Shown: positions 19,173-29,763, counted from the first letter of the stretch. The stretch is DNA of 64,000 nt from Bartonella vinsonii subsp. berkhoffii ATCC 51672 (GCF_902825225.1 NZ_CADEAK010000001.1:169909-233908), one strand, 5' to 3'. Program-made: numbers and translations. The notes: generated by a model from the letters alone, not told the origin.

Positions 19173-19188
19173 TGATTCACGTGAAACA
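19173..19188. promoter_or_regulatory. parS: parS-like centromere site 1
   Basis: TGATTCACGTGAAACA matches the palindrome TGTTTCACGTGAAACA at 14 of 16 positions. It lies in the mnmE-mnmG gap, where ParB would bind and spread. Confidence 0.75.
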
Positions 19189-19234
19189 TTCATTATTTCA
19201 TAGACACATTTTAAAGATTATGTAATTTATATGC

Positions 19235-19250
19235 TGTTTCACGTGAAACT
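19235..19250. promoter_or_regulatory. parS: parS-like centromere site 2
   Basis: TGTTTCACGTGAAACT matches the consensus at 15 of 16 positions. It is 46 bases downstream of site 1 in the same gap. Confidence 0.85.
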
Positions 19251-19280
19251 TTAGAATGATTCTTTATGGAATAAATCTCG

Positions 19281-21149
19281 ATGCAATTATATGATGTTAT
19301 TGTTATTGGAGGCGGTCATGCTGGCTGCGAAGCTGCTTCAGCTTCTGCTCGTGTTGGAGCACGGACAGCTCTTGTTACGCATAAAATATCAGCATTGGGT
19401 ACAATGTCATGTAATCCTGCTATTGGTGGGTTAGGAAAAGGGCATCTAGTTCGTGAAGTTGATGCTTTAGATGGTCTTATGGGAAGGGCAGCAGATGCTG
19501 CTGGAATTCAATTTAGGCTTCTTAATCGACGAAAAGGACCAGCAGTAAGAGGCCCTCGTACACAAGCAGATCGACAACTCTATAAAAAAGCTATCCAAAA
19601 ACTCCTGCAAGAACAAGATAACCTCGTTCTTGTTGAAGATGAAGCTGTTGATCTTATTGTTAAAGATAATTGTGTTTCAGGTGTTGTTTTAAAAAATCAA
19701 GGAACAATTTTTTCTGGTGCTATTGTTTTGACCACAGGTACGTTCTTGAATGGTTTTATTCATATTGGTGATAAAACATGGGCTGCTGGACGTATGGGGG
19801 ATAAGTCGAGCGTACAAATTGCTGAATGCTTGAGAAGCTATAATATAAATCTTGGGAGATTAAAAACAGGAACTCCTGCACGTCTTAGTAAAAAAACAAT
19901 TCGTTGGGAGTCTCTTCCAAAACAGCAAGCTGATGAAGATCCCTTTCCTTTTTCTTTTTTAACAGAAAAAATTGAACAGCCGCAAATTGCGTGTGCAATA
20001 ACACGTACAAATACACAAACACATCAAATTATTCGTGAAAATATTCATAAGTCTGCTTTATATTCGGGAAATATTGAAGGATTAGGACCACGTTACTGCC
20101 CTTCTGTTGAAGATAAAATTGTTAAATTCGGTGAACGTGATGGACATCAAATTTTTCTAGAGCCAGAAGGATTGGAGAATGATACTATTTATCCAAATGG
20201 CCTTTCTACTTCTCTTCCTGAAGATGTACAAATTTCTTTTTTGAGAACGATTGAAGGATTAGAAAATGTTGAAGTTTTGCAACCTGGTTATGCTATTGAA
20301 TATGATTTTGTTAATCCACAACAATTAAGTAAAACTTTAGAATTACGCTCTTTACCAGGGTTGTTTTTAGCTGGACAAATTAATGGTACAACGGGATATG
20401 AAGAAGCTGCAGCACAAGGCCTTTTAGCTGGGTTAAATGCCGCACGTAAAGTAGGTAAATTAGATGAAGTCGTTATAAGTCGTTCAACAGCTTATATTGG
20501 TGTTATGGTAGATGATTTAGTTTCGCGTGGGGTTTGTGAACCCTATCGAATGTTTACTTCACGCGCTGAATTTCGTTTGTCTTTGCGATCTGATAATGCA
20601 GATGCGCGTTTAACACCTTTAGCACAGCAATGGGGTCTTGTGAGTAAAGTGCGTTGGGATTGTTATAAACAAAAACAGCAACGTCTTGATCAAGCACGAT
20701 CAATATGCCAAGAGCTTTTTCTAACACCTAATGAAGCGTCTGTTCATGGATTACAAATAAATCACGATGGAATTCGGCGTTCGGCATATGATCTTCTTGC
20801 TTATCCTCACATGACTATAGAACGTCTTTCACATTTTTGGCCACAATTGCAATCAATTGATCCTAAAACTGTTGAATCTTTAGAAATTGAAGCACAATAT
20901 GCAGTTTATTTAGAAAAACAAACACAAGATATTGTGGCTCTTCAGCGAGATGAACGTTTAGAAATTCCTTCTTCTCTGGATGTTCAATCAATATCGGGTC
21001 TTTCCAATGAACTAAAGGCAAAAATTCAAAAAATATCGCCGCGTTCTATTGCAGATGCTCAAAAAATTGATGGAATGACACCAGCGGCATTATCACTTAT
21101 TATTACGTATATTCAACGTCAACGGCGTGAAAAGGCTAAAACAGTTTAG
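19281..21149 (+). CDS. mnmG: tRNA modification enzyme MnmG (GidA)
   Basis: 622 residues, the normal length. The FAD site [19 protein letters not shown] is at the start, then [26 protein letters not shown] and the conserved cysteine region near RLKTGTPAR and [10 protein letters not shown]. MnmG uses FAD and NADH with MnmE to modify tRNA wobble uridine. It overlaps the GTG start of rsmG by one base (TAGTG). The order mnmE-mnmG-rsmG-parA-parB is classic near origins. Confidence 0.96.
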   Translation: MQLYDVIVIGGGHAGCEAASASARVGARTALVTHKISALGTMSCNPAIGGLGKGHLVREVDALDGLMGRAADAAGIQFRLLNRRKGPAVRGPRTQADRQLYKKAIQKLLQEQDNLVLVEDEAVDLIVKDNCVSGVVLKNQGTIFSGAIVLTTGTFLNGFIHIGDKTWAAGRMGDKSSVQIAECLRSYNINLGRLKTGTPARLSKKTIRWESLPKQQADEDPFPFSFLTEKIEQPQIACAITRTNTQTHQIIRENIHKSALYSGNIEGLGPRYCPSVEDKIVKFGERDGHQIFLEPEGLENDTIYPNGLSTSLPEDVQISFLRTIEGLENVEVLQPGYAIEYDFVNPQQLSKTLELRSLPGLFLAGQINGTTGYEEAAAQGLLAGLNAARKVGKLDEVVISRSTAYIGVMVDDLVSRGVCEPYRMFTSRAEFRLSLRSDNADARLTPLAQQWGLVSKVRWDCYKQKQQRLDQARSICQELFLTPNEASVHGLQINHDGIRRSAYDLLAYPHMTIERLSHFWPQLQSIDPKTVESLEIEAQYAVYLEKQTQDIVALQRDERLEIPSSLDVQSISGLSNELKAKIQKISPRSIADAQKIDGMTPAALSLIITYIQRQRREKAKTV

Positions 21150-21805
21150 TGGATATTTCTACAGAAAAAAAATATCAAGAACTCTTAAATATTGTTCCTT
21201 CTGTTTCACGTGAAACGATGAAAGATTTAATACAATTTGAAACTTTGATAATGCAATGGAATAGGCATATTAATTTAATATCCCCTGCAACAATCCCAGT
21301 TTTATGGACACGGCATATTTTAGATTCAGCACAAATCTACCCTCTCCACAGTGATTTTTTGCATTGGTGTGATCTTGGATCAGGTGGTGGTTTTCCCGCA
21401 ATTGTTATTGCTATTTTTCTGAAAGGAAAAAAAACGGGGCATATTGATCTTGTTGAAAGTAATGGAAAAAAAGTCGCCTTTTTACGAACGGTTATTACTC
21501 AACTTAACCTTCCTGCAACAGTTTATCACTGTAGAATTGAAGATGTGTATAAAAAAATAGCACTGCCAGAGGTTATAACAGCACGAGGATTAGCTTCTCT
21601 CGATGCTCTTTTACGGCTTATTTTTCCTTTATCAACAAAAAAAACAATAGCTCTTTTGCAAAAAGGTCGGGATTACGCTATAGAAATAAAAAATGCCTCT
21701 GCCAATTGGCAGTTTGATCTGCTAAAACATAAGAGTAAAATTGATGAAAATTCTGTTATTTTAGAAATTTCTCATGTTCGATCAGTAGAGGGTAAAGCAA
21801 AATGA
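21149..21805 (+). CDS. rsmG: 16S rRNA (guanine-N7) methyltransferase RsmG (GidB)
   Basis: 218 residues with the SAM-binding segment WCDLGSGGGFPAIVIAIF, the preceding WNRHINLISPATIPVLWTRH family signature, and the later ITARGLASLDALLRL. It methylates G527 of 16S rRNA. It starts at a GTG overlapping the mnmG stop and ends four bases into parA (ATGA-type overlap), so mnmG-rsmG-parA are tightly coupled. A parS-like site lies inside its coding sequence at 21202. Confidence 0.93.
   Translation: MDISTEKKYQELLNIVPSVSRETMKDLIQFETLIMQWNRHINLISPATIPVLWTRHILDSAQIYPLHSDFLHWCDLGSGGGFPAIVIAIFLKGKKTGHIDLVESNGKKVAFLRTVITQLNLPATVYHCRIEDVYKKIALPEVITARGLASLDALLRLIFPLSTKKTIALLQKGRDYAIEIKNASANWQFDLLKHKSKIDENSVILEISHVRSVEGKAK
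21202..21217. promoter_or_regulatory. parS: parS-like centromere site 3, inside rsmG
   Basis: TGTTTCACGTGAAACG matches at 15 of 16 positions. It is read in rsmG as V-S-R-E-T, so the codons are compatible with the palindrome. Confidence 0.85.
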
Positions 21806-22599
21806 GCGAAACACGGATTATCGCTATTGCAAACCAAAAAGGTGGGGTCGGCAAAACAACTACGGCAATTAATCTTGCAACCGCTTTGGCAGCTATTGGT
21901 GAAAATGTTCTCATTATGGATGTTGATCCACAAGGAAATGCAAGTACGGGATTGGGAATTGATCGTAACAGCCGTCCTTTATCATCTTATGATGTGCTTG
22001 TTTCAGGGATTTCAGTCACGCAAGCAGCTTTAAAAGCAGCTGTTCCCAATCTCCATATTGTACCCTCTACTCTTGATCTTTTAGGGGTAGAAATGGAAAT
22101 TGCTTCATCACAAGATCGCATACAACGATTACGTAAAGCACTCTGTGATGATCCGAAGATGGAAAAGAAGTTTAGTTATATTCTCATTGATTGTCCGCCT
22201 TCGCTTAATCTTCTCACACTTAATGCTATGGGGGCTGCAGATTCTGTTTTAGTGCCTATGCAATGCGAATTTTTAGCACTTGAAGGTTTAAGTCAATTGC
22301 TTGAAACAGTAAAACAAGTGCGATCCGTTCTTAATCCATCTCTAGAAATTCAGGGGATTGTCCTCACCATGTATGATGGACGTAATAATCTTTCAAATCA
22401 AGTTGTTGAAGATGTCCGCTCTTTTATGGGAGATAAAGTTTATCGCACTGTTATTCCACGAAACGTGCGTGTATCAGAAGCCCCTTCCTTCGGTAAACCA
22501 GTATTGCTTTATGATTTAACATGTGCTGGTAGCCAAGCTTACTTACGTCTCGCATCGGAAATAATTCAACGTGAAAAACAAGCACACGCGGCTGCTTAA
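21802..22599 (+). CDS. parA: Chromosome partitioning ATPase ParA
   Basis: 265 residues with the deviant Walker A KGGVGKTTTAINLATAL near residue 15, Walker A' DVDPQGNASTGLG, and Walker B YILIDCPPSLNLL. It is a chromosomal (Soj-type) ParA that forms ATP-dependent gradients on DNA to move the ParB-parS complex. It overlaps rsmG and is followed by parB after 45 bases. Confidence 0.96.
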   Translation: MSETRIIAIANQKGGVGKTTTAINLATALAAIGENVLIMDVDPQGNASTGLGIDRNSRPLSSYDVLVSGISVTQAALKAAVPNLHIVPSTLDLLGVEMEIASSQDRIQRLRKALCDDPKMEKKFSYILIDCPPSLNLLTLNAMGAADSVLVPMQCEFLALEGLSQLLETVKQVRSVLNPSLEIQGIVLTMYDGRNNLSNQVVEDVRSFMGDKVYRTVIPRNVRVSEAPSFGKPVLLYDLTCAGSQAYLRLASEIIQREKQAHAAA

Positions 22600-22644
22600 A
22601 AATGTAAAAAATAATTTTTGTAAGAAAACGCAAAGAGCAAGATT

Positions 22645-23550
22645 ATGAATGATGATCAATCAAAAAAAAGACTGGGTCGTGGATTGGCAGCATTGATTGG
22701 GGATATCAATTTAAACAGCGATCTTAAACGTTCATCAAATACCGACAAATTGACGGAGTTCAATACAGTTTCTTCTGTTTCTGAGCGATTTGTTCCACTT
22801 GAATCTATTTCGTGCAATCCACATAATCCACGGCGCCATTTTACCGATTCAGAACTTGATAATTTAGCGCAATCAATTCGTCAGCATGGTGTTGTTCAAC
22901 CTGTTATTGTGAGACCTTCACGTGATCATCCTCATCGGTTTGAGTTAATTGCTGGTGAACGGCGGTGGCGTGCTGCACAACGAGCCAATTTAAGTAAATT
23001 GCCAGTCATTGTTCGCGATGTTGATGATAAAACGGCTTTGGAATTAGCAATTATTGAAAATGTTCAGCGTGCTGATCTTAATCCTATTGAAGAAGCAATG
23101 GGGTATGAAATTTTGCTAAATGAACATGGATATACGCAAGCAGATTTGGCACAAGTTATTGGAAAAAGCCGGAGCCATGTTGCTAATACGCTTCGTTTAT
23201 TAAAGCTTCCACAAAAAGTACAGCAATTTTTAACAGAGGGACAACTTTCAGCAGGTCATGCACGCTGTCTTATTACTGTCGATAATCCACAAGATTTAGC
23301 TGAAAAGATTATTCATGAAGGACTCTCTGTGCGTCAAACGGAAATACTTGCCTATGAACAGGCAAATCCTAAAGTCAAAAAACGAACGGTTGTGGAAAAA
23401 GATACAGAAACAAAATCTTTAGAAAAATTACTTGCAGATGTTATTGGGATGAAAGTTATCATTCGGCATGGTAAAAAAGGCGGTGATCTAAAAATCCATT
23501 ATTCTTCATTAGAGCAATTGGATGATATTTGTCGACGTTTGCAAAATTAA
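22645..23550 (+). CDS. parB: Chromosome partitioning protein ParB
   Basis: 301 residues. It starts with a basic segment, KKRLGRGLAALIGD. The ParB/CTP-binding domain has NPRRHFTDSELDNLAQSIR and ELIAGERRWRAAQRA with ENVQRADLNPIEEA. The central helix-turn-helix (YTQADLAQVIGKSRSHVANTL) reads parS, and the C-terminus is for dimerisation. Four parS-like sites lie within 9 kb of this gene. Confidence 0.96.
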   Translation: MNDDQSKKRLGRGLAALIGDINLNSDLKRSSNTDKLTEFNTVSSVSERFVPLESISCNPHNPRRHFTDSELDNLAQSIRQHGVVQPVIVRPSRDHPHRFELIAGERRWRAAQRANLSKLPVIVRDVDDKTALELAIIENVQRADLNPIEEAMGYEILLNEHGYTQADLAQVIGKSRSHVANTLRLLKLPQKVQQFLTEGQLSAGHARCLITVDNPQDLAEKIIHEGLSVRQTEILAYEQANPKVKKRTVVEKDTETKSLEKLLADVIGMKVIIRHGKKGGDLKIHYSSLEQLDDICRRLQN

Positions 23551-23594
23551 TGGGGTATTGTGTCTTTAAGAAATTGCTCAAAATAGCTTATGTT

Positions 23595-24083
23595 CTATCT
23601 ACAACTTTCCTTTGAAACAGACATTATTCTATACAGATGCTTTTTACCAAACTCCAAATTGCTTAAAAATACCGGATTTTTTTCAAGTGAAGAAAGACCT
23701 TCTCTTTTAAAATCTTCAGAAGAAGGTTTGTTTAAAAGCATTATTAAGGTTGTTTGAATTGCCAAATTACCAATAACAAAATCTCTAGGCGTGATGTTAT
23801 TTTTTCTTAAAACAGCCATTAGTTTTGATTTATGAGAGATAGAAGCAATAATTTTTTCAAGTCTACTGTCGTAATTCTTATCATGATTTTTATTAGATGT
23901 TTCTGACTCTGGTGGTAAATTTTTACAGTCTTTTTCAATTTGTTCCATCTTTAAAAGGAAATCTTCAGTTAAGGTATAGTTTGCTATGACGTATGGGAAA
24001 TCAAACTGATTGTCCGTTTCTTTTGCCATTGTCATTTGCGTGTAGAACATAAAAAGAAAAACAAAGGATATTGATTTAAACAT
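23595..24083 (-). CDS. Hypothetical secreted protein
   Basis: 162 residues that I do not recognise. The start, MFKSISFVFLFMFYTQMTMA, looks like a signal peptide with cleavage near TMA-KE. The mature part is lysine- and glutamate-rich, mostly helical by eye, with two cysteines (in EKDCKNLPPES and the final ESCR) that could form one disulphide. It begins two bases after gloB ends, so it is probably the last gene of a two-gene transcript. It converges on parB. Confidence 0.65.
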   Translation of the reverse strand: MFKSISFVFLFMFYTQMTMAKETDNQFDFPYVIANYTLTEDFLLKMEQIEKDCKNLPPESETSNKNHDKNYDSRLEKIIASISHKSKLMAVLRKNNITPRDFVIGNLAIQTTLIMLLNKPSSEDFKREGLSSLEKNPVFLSNLEFGKKHLYRIMSVSKESCR

Positions 24084-24085
24084 AG

Positions 24086-24847
24086 TTAAAAATGATCCTT
24101 TCTTCTGCGGATTTCAGCAAAAACCTCTTCGTCTGTCTCCTTTTCCAACGCAAGATTTTTTCGTAAAGCACGATCATCCCAACGGAGAAAGGGATTGGTC
24201 GCTTTTTCTTGTCCTAAGGTTACTGGTAAAGTCATAGCGTTTTTTGCGCGTAGTAAAAAAACTTCTTCTATCCTTTGATGGAGTTTTTGATTGTGTGGGT
24301 CAATTATTAATGAAAAAAGAGCATTAGCTTTGGTGTATTCATGACCACAATAAAGAAGTGTTTCATCGGGTAATTGACGCAGTTTTTTTAAAGAACTCAG
24401 CATTTGTGAAGGTGTTCCTTCAAAAAGACGTCCACAACCGAGCGAAAAAAGTGTATCTCCAGCAAAGAGTAAACCATCTTCAGGAAGATAGTAAGATAAT
24501 GCGCCTAAAGTATGACCGGGTGTTGAAAGAGCTAAAATTGGACGTGTGCCCAAGAAAAAACGTTCATCAGATTGAAGTGTTTGGTCAAGATGATGAATCT
24601 TTTCTTTTTCTGCTTCCGGTCCAATAACGACAGCCTTATAAACTTGTTTTAACTCTTCCAATGCTTCCACATGATCATGATGATGATGAGTCACAAAAAT
24701 AGTCTGAAGTGTCCAGTTACGGCGTTTTAAGGCTCTCTGAATAGCTTCGCTTTCGGGTGCATCAATTGCGGCTGTGTAGCCGCTTTTTTCATCATGAATG
24801 AGAACACCAAAATTATCTTCTCGACAGATAAATTGCTCAATTAACAC
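24086..24847 (-). CDS. gloB: Hydroxyacylglutathione hydrolase (glyoxalase II)
   Basis: 253 residues with the metallo-beta-lactamase motif THHHHDHVEAL, further metal ligands in STPGHTLGALSYYL and LFAGDTLFSLGCGRLFEGT, and LYCGHEYTKANALF near the end. It hydrolyses S-lactoylglutathione to lactate and glutathione, the second step of methylglyoxal detoxification. The length and C-terminal glutathione-binding domain fit GloB and not a shorter general MBL protein. Confidence 0.92.
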   Translation of the reverse strand: MLIEQFICREDNFGVLIHDEKSGYTAAIDAPESEAIQRALKRRNWTLQTIFVTHHHHDHVEALEELKQVYKAVVIGPEAEKEKIHHLDQTLQSDERFFLGTRPILALSTPGHTLGALSYYLPEDGLLFAGDTLFSLGCGRLFEGTPSQMLSSLKKLRQLPDETLLYCGHEYTKANALFSLIIDPHNQKLHQRIEEVFLLRAKNAMTLPVTLGQEKATNPFLRWDDRALRKNLALEKETDEEVFAEIRRRKDHF

Positions 24848-24915
24848 ATCTTCTCTCCGTGATCAGTGTATAGCGATAAATCTGCAAAATAATTTGTCGT
24901 GATGGAGGTGTTATT

Positions 24916-25605
24916 TTAAGAATCAGATTTATCGTCTTCTGTAAAAAGCTCTTTTGAATGTTGAAGTATGAGAGGCATTTGGGTAAGCATGAAGAGAACT
25001 GTTATGGGCATGACACCAAATACTTTAAAACTCGTCCAAAAATTATCGCTAAAGTTACGCCAAACAATTTCATTCAAAAGAGCAAGAAATACGAAAAAAA
25101 ATGCCCAGCGATATGTAAGCTTTTGCCATCCTAAATCATCAAGTTTTAAAGTAGGATCAAGAGCATAACGCAAAAGTGGTTTTTTAAAAAGCACACCACC
25201 AAAAAGAATAAGAGCAAATAAGCTATTAATGATTGTTGGTTTCATCTTGATAAAAGTGTCATTGTGAAGCCAAAGGGTTAAAAATCCAAAGATCAGAACG
25301 AATATTCCTGAGATGAGAGGCATTATGGGAATCTTCCGTGTAAGAACCCATGACAAACTCAGTGCAATTATGATCGCTACCATGAAAATAGCTGTTGCAG
25401 GAAAAATAGGTTTGCTAAAATTTTTAAAAATCTCAATGTTGTTTATCAGCCACTCGCCTTTGTAATTAGCAAGAAAGAAGACAACCAATGGCCCCATTTC
25501 CAAGAGAAATTTAAGTGTGGGTGAAGAGAGAGTTTCTTGATGATCATTGGTATTGTTCGAATCGAGATTGTTATGCAAATGTGGTTTAAATGAAGTTTTT
25601 TTCAT
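24916..25605 (-). CDS. yciB: YciB/IspZ-type inner membrane septation protein
   Basis: About 229 residues with five to six hydrophobic segments. Family marks are [19 protein letters not shown] near the start and the later [18 protein letters not shown] and [12 protein letters not shown]. These proteins affect septation and envelope stability. The start overlaps the end of ftsY by four bases. A polar N-terminal tail of about 25 residues precedes the first family motif. Confidence 0.88.
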   Translation of the reverse strand: MKKTSFKPHLHNNLDSNNTNDHQETLSSPTLKFLLEMGPLVVFFLANYKGEWLINNIEIFKNFSKPIFPATAIFMVAIIIALSLSWVLTRKIPIMPLISGIFVLIFGFLTLWLHNDTFIKMKPTIINSLFALILFGGVLFKKPLLRYALDPTLKLDDLGWQKLTYRWAFFFVFLALLNEIVWRNFSDNFWTSFKVFGVMPITVLFMLTQMPLILQHSKELFTEDDKSDS

Positions 25606-26861
25606 GCGGATTTTCCTGAAATGGTTTCGGCAAAGTCAGAAGCAGAAAAAGGTTGAAGATCCTCTATATTTTCTCCTACACCGATAAAATAAACGGGTAA
25701 TTTATATTTTGCAGCAATGGCAACGAGAATTCCTCCCCGTGCTGTGCCATCGAGCTTTGTCATGATGAGACCATTAACACCAGCGATATCACGGAAAATA
25801 TCCACTTGGTTTAGAGCATTTTGCCCAGTGGTTGCATCAAGTGTTTGAAGGATTGTATGGGGCGCTTGGGGGGAGCGTTTACTGAGAACCCGAATAATTT
25901 TTGCCAATTCGTCCATAAGTTCAGTTTTATTTTGTAAACGTCCAGCTGTATCAATAATTAATACATCACAGTTTGCTTTTTTTGCTTTTTCATAAGCATC
26001 AAATGCCAAACTAGCAGCATCTGCTCCTAGTTTGGTTGAAATAACAGGAGAGCCGGTTCGTTCACCCCAAATATGTAATTGTTCAATAGCAGCAGCGCGG
26101 AATGTATCGCCAGCCGCTAGCATAACCTTTAATCCTCCTGCTGTGAGTTTTGCCGCAAGTTTTCCAATAGTTGTCGTTTTTCCAGTACCATTCACACCTA
26201 CCAGTAGAATAACGTGTGGCTTATGATGAAGATCAAGTTCTAGTGGAATTGCAACAGGTTCCAATACTTTTTTAATTTCTTCAGCTACGATCATGTGAAC
26301 ATCATCTGGAGTTAAGTTTTTTTCATAACGGTTAGAAGCTAAGATATCGGTGATCCGTGTTGTCGTTTCTACACCCAGATCAGCTTGAATAAGGATATCT
26401 TCCAGTTTTTGCAATGTGTCTTCATCAAGTTTTCCTTTAACAAAAAGATCACTAATCGATCCACTTAAGCGTTGTGAAGAAAGAGCTAATCCTTTTTTAA
26501 GGTGTCCAAACCACGCTATTTTTTTCTGTTCAAGAGAAGCAATGGGTGAAAACTCTTCTTTTTTTTCACTGATTATATCTGTGACAATTATTTTGCCATA
26601 ATGTGGTACTTTATTAGAAGCTGGTTCAAAAGATGGAGTTTTCCCATCAGACTTTGCAGATGTTGTATTTTGACTAGCGCCTTGTTGTTCTTTCTCTTTG
26701 TTTATGAAAGGCTGGTCGTTTTTTATATTTTTATATTCATTTTCTGCTATCTTTTCGGCATCATGAGGAATGGAAGTTTTTTCCATTTCCTGCTCTTTCG
26801 ATTTGTTAAAAGAGAATATTTTTTTGATAAAAGATTTTTTCATAAGGGCTTTCCTGCTCAA
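25602..26861 (-). CDS. ftsY: Signal recognition particle receptor FtsY
   Basis: 419 residues. The first 110 or so are charged and low in complexity, the usual acidic A domain. The NG domain follows, with [38 protein letters not shown] and [11 protein letters not shown]. It docks the ribosome-SRP complex at the membrane. It overlaps mtaB upstream and yciB downstream by four bases each, making dapF-mtaB-ftsY-yciB one operon. Confidence 0.96.
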   Translation of the reverse strand: MSRKALMKKSFIKKIFSFNKSKEQEMEKTSIPHDAEKIAENEYKNIKNDQPFINKEKEQQGASQNTTSAKSDGKTPSFEPASNKVPHYGKIIVTDIISEKKEEFSPIASLEQKKIAWFGHLKKGLALSSQRLSGSISDLFVKGKLDEDTLQKLEDILIQADLGVETTTRITDILASNRYEKNLTPDDVHMIVAEEIKKVLEPVAIPLELDLHHKPHVILLVGVNGTGKTTTIGKLAAKLTAGGLKVMLAAGDTFRAAAIEQLHIWGERTGSPVISTKLGADAASLAFDAYEKAKKANCDVLIIDTAGRLQNKTELMDELAKIIRVLSKRSPQAPHTILQTLDATTGQNALNQVDIFRDIAGVNGLIMTKLDGTARGGILVAIAAKYKLPVYFIGVGENIEDLQPFSASDFAETISGKSA

Positions 26862-28141
26862 GCGGCATTCAATTTTGGAAGGACAGCAATCAATTTATCA
26901 CCATCATGGTCAACAATAAGTGCTTGAACAATTGTTCCAGCTTTTGCACCTTTAATTTGTACTAGAGTATAATCTTCTGTTCGTCCAATTTCATCTTTTT
27001 CAACGAGAATTGTTTGTTGACTATTTTGTAAGTGTGCAAGATGCTTTTGGTAAGCTTCATTTCCTGCTTTGCGCAATCTTTCTGCACGCATTTTCACCAC
27101 TCTACGATCGATTTGTGGCATACGCGCGGCAGGTGTCCCTTCTCTTGGACTAAAAGGAAAGACATGTAGATGTGTTAAATTACAATCATTGATTAAAGAG
27201 AGACTATTTTGAAACATCTCTTCCGTTTCAGTGGGAAAACCAGCAATTAAATCAGCACCATAAACCATTGTAGGACGTTTGGCACGTAAATCTTGGCAAA
27301 ATTGAATTGCGTGTTCACGTAAGTGTCGCCGTTTCATTCTTTTTAGAATCATATTATCGCCTGCTTGTAAGGATAAATGCAAATGAGGCATTATTCTCTT
27401 TTCATAGGCTAAAAGATTGATGAGTTCTTCATCTGCTTCAATAGAATCGATTGAAGAAAGACGTAATCGAGGCAAATCAGGAATATGATGCAAAATGGTT
27501 GAAGTTAATTTTCCTAGAGTAGCTTTTCCTGGGAGATCGTGGCCATAGCTTGTAAGATCTACACCTGTCAGAACAACTTCTTGAATACCATTGTCTGTCA
27601 GTTTTTTAATTTGTTCAATGGCTGCACCCATGGGAACTGAACGTGATGGCCCACGTCCATAAGGGATAATGCAAAATGTACAGCGATGATCGCATCCATT
27701 TTGTACTTGTACAAAAGCACGTGTGCGTTCTTCCATTGTACTCACCATATGTGGAGCAATTTGTTGTACCTCCATGATGTCATTGATACGCAGTTTTTCG
27801 GAATGGTTAATGCCAAAATCAGGAAGTTGACGGTAAGAATGCGCATGAAGTTTTTCTTCATTTCCTAAAACAAGATCAACCTCTGTCATTGAGGCAAAAT
27901 TTTGACCTTCTGTTTGTGCAGCACACCCTGTCACAATAATGCGGGCATGAGGATTTTCCCGTCTTGCTTTACGGATAGCTTGTTTTGCTTGTCGTACGGC
28001 TTCGGCAGTGACAGCACAGGTATTAAAAATGATAGCACCATCTTTGAGTTGATCTAGCCCCGAAGAAGTACTTTCTTTCCGTATGATTTCCGATTCGTAG
28101 CTGTTTAGTCGACAACCAAATGTTACAATTTCTATTGTCAT
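26858..28141 (-). CDS. mtaB: tRNA methylthiotransferase MtaB (t6A to ms2t6A)
   Basis: 427 residues. The N-terminal UPF0004 domain starts MTIEIVTFGCRLNSYESEII, with iron-sulphur cysteines also in FNTCAVTAEA and VTGCAAQ. The radical-SAM cluster motif is GCDHRCTFCIIPYGRGPSRS. A TRAM domain is at the end. The pattern fits the MtaB group, which adds methylthio to t6A37 in tRNA, better than MiaB or RimO. It starts on the last base of the dapF stop. Confidence 0.9.
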   Translation of the reverse strand: MTIEIVTFGCRLNSYESEIIRKESTSSGLDQLKDGAIIFNTCAVTAEAVRQAKQAIRKARRENPHARIIVTGCAAQTEGQNFASMTEVDLVLGNEEKLHAHSYRQLPDFGINHSEKLRINDIMEVQQIAPHMVSTMEERTRAFVQVQNGCDHRCTFCIIPYGRGPSRSVPMGAAIEQIKKLTDNGIQEVVLTGVDLTSYGHDLPGKATLGKLTSTILHHIPDLPRLRLSSIDSIEADEELINLLAYEKRIMPHLHLSLQAGDNMILKRMKRRHLREHAIQFCQDLRAKRPTMVYGADLIAGFPTETEEMFQNSLSLINDCNLTHLHVFPFSPREGTPAARMPQIDRRVVKMRAERLRKAGNEAYQKHLAHLQNSQQTILVEKDEIGRTEDYTLVQIKGAKAGTIVQALIVDHDGDKLIAVLPKLNAA

Positions 28142-28992
28142 TAAGAGTGATCCTTTTTGTAACTCCCTGTTAAAGGGTCAAAGAAACCACTAAATTCATA
28201 TTTGATTGGACCCGTCATGATAATGTGATCATCTTCTCGATAAAAAATATTCAGTGTTCCCCCTGGTAAATTCACATCGATATGGCGTTTTGTGAGTTCA
28301 CGTCGATAAGCCGCTACTGCACTCGCACAAGCAGCACTTCCACATGCTTGCGTTAATCCTGCTCCTCGCTCCCATGTGCGTAAATTTAGGCTTTTCTTTG
28401 ACGTGACATAAGCAATAGAAATATTGCAGCGCTCTGGGAAAAGAGGATCATGTTCAAGTTTTGGTCCGTACTTTTCTAATGGAATATATTGAATATCATT
28501 TCCAACAAAAAAAATAGCATGGAGATTACCAATGAATACAAGGGAAGCGTCTTTTAAAGGACCAGCAGTAAGTTCTACGTGATTGGTATCAACTATTTCA
28601 CGTGAAACAGGCATCTCTTTTGCGTTGAAATGGGGCTTTCCCATGTCGACAGAGATAAGTCCATCAGCTTGGCGTTTTCCTTCAATAATTCCAGCGGGTG
28701 TTTCTAATTGAAAAGTTTCACCAAGATTATGGTCTGTTAGCCACGCAATTACGCAACGGGTACCGTTTCCACAAGTTTTAGCCATGGAACCGTCAGTATT
28801 CCATATTTCAATGCGAAAGTTGGCTTCTTTTTTTGTTGATGTGTGGACGGCCATAATTTGATCAAAATGTGTTTGAGGATCTTTCGATAAAGCAAAAATT
28901 GCTTGTTGTGTAAGAGCATCAGCGCTTTCGCGCATGTCAGCAACAATGATTTGATTTCCCAAACCGTTCATTTTACTGAATGGTGTTTTCAT
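28141..28992 (-). CDS. dapF: Diaminopimelate epimerase
   Basis: 283 residues with both catalytic cysteines in family motifs: KTCGNGTRCVIAW and TQACGSAACASAVAAY. The start, FSKMNGLGNQIIVADMR, is typical. It converts LL- to meso-diaminopimelate for lysine and peptidoglycan. It is the first gene of the dapF-mtaB-ftsY-yciB operon. Its coding sequence contains a parS-like palindrome at 28594. Confidence 0.95.
   Translation of the reverse strand: MKTPFSKMNGLGNQIIVADMRESADALTQQAIFALSKDPQTHFDQIMAVHTSTKKEANFRIEIWNTDGSMAKTCGNGTRCVIAWLTDHNLGETFQLETPAGIIEGKRQADGLISVDMGKPHFNAKEMPVSREIVDTNHVELTAGPLKDASLVFIGNLHAIFFVGNDIQYIPLEKYGPKLEHDPLFPERCNISIAYVTSKKSLNLRTWERGAGLTQACGSAACASAVAAYRRELTKRHIDVNLPGGTLNIFYREDDHIIMTGPIKYEFSGFFDPLTGSYKKDHS
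28594..28609. promoter_or_regulatory. parS: parS-like centromere site 4, inside dapF
   Basis: TATTTCACGTGAAACA matches at 15 of 16 positions. It is 5 kb beyond parB and the farthest of the four from the proposed origin. Confidence 0.8.
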
Positions 28993-29217
28993 AAAATTTC
29001 TCTATTTTTAGTGATTTCTCACAAAAGCTATATGACTGAAAGCCTTATAAATTTCTAGTACTTAATCATAAAACGAGTAGTAAAAAATTATTTATCGTTT
29101 AAAATGGCCAATTTTATCCTGTTTTTTTTAATTTGTTAATTTATTTGTAGAATGCCATATAACAAATATTTACCTCGTTGGATGAGCTTATTTATTGTTG
29201 TGGGAAAGAGTATAGAT

Positions 29218-29763
29218 ATGTCATTTTCAAAAATTTCGTTTTTCGTTGCAATATCAATTGTAATTTCTTTAACAGGATGTTCAACATCTCGCTTTGACAG
29301 TAATAATGATGATAACACATTAGAAGTTTTTTATCCACTTCAACAAGTGCAAACAGAGGTGATGTCTGATCTGTCATCTTCTTATTCGTCGGCATCTGAA
29401 GCAGCAGATGTTTCTATGTATGAGAAAGGAGATGCCCAAAGTGATGGGCGAATGGCTAATCTCGAATTGCCAAGTAATGCCATTGATTTGTTTCCTGCAA
29501 ATATTGCTGGGGTGTGGAATCTTTCTATGGGCGGTAAACTGTGCAGAATTGCAACACCACAAACGAAATTTGGCCAAGGGTATCGCGCTGGTCCTTTACA
29601 CTGCCCAGGAATCGTTTCTCAGGTAAACTCATGGACTGTTAAAGGAAAAAGATTATATTTCTATAATAATTCAGGACGTGTTATCATGACTTTTTATTCC
29701 TCCAATGTTGATCGTTTTGAGGGACGTACACTTGATAATTATCCAGTCGTTTTGAGCCGTTAG
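29218..29763 (+). CDS. omp19: Omp19-like outer-membrane lipoprotein, protease-inhibitor domain
   Basis: The signal peptide ends in a lipobox, ISLTGC, so the protein is lipidated at that cysteine. After a polar linker comes a conserved domain with IAGVWNLSMGGKLCRIATPQ, GQGYRAGPLHCPG and a final YPVVLSR, close to Brucella Omp19 as I recall it. That family resembles AprI/Inh inhibitors of proteases. The ATG at 29218 has GGAAAGAG before it and yields a normal signal peptide; an upstream in-frame ATG at 29152 would add 22 residues. Two domain cysteines likely form a disulphide. Confidence 0.88.
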   Translation: MSFSKISFFVAISIVISLTGCSTSRFDSNNDDNTLEVFYPLQQVQTEVMSDLSSSYSSASEAADVSMYEKGDAQSDGRMANLELPSNAIDLFPANIAGVWNLSMGGKLCRIATPQTKFGQGYRAGPLHCPGIVSQVNSWTVKGKRLYFYNNSGRVIMTFYSSNVDRFEGRTLDNYPVVLSR

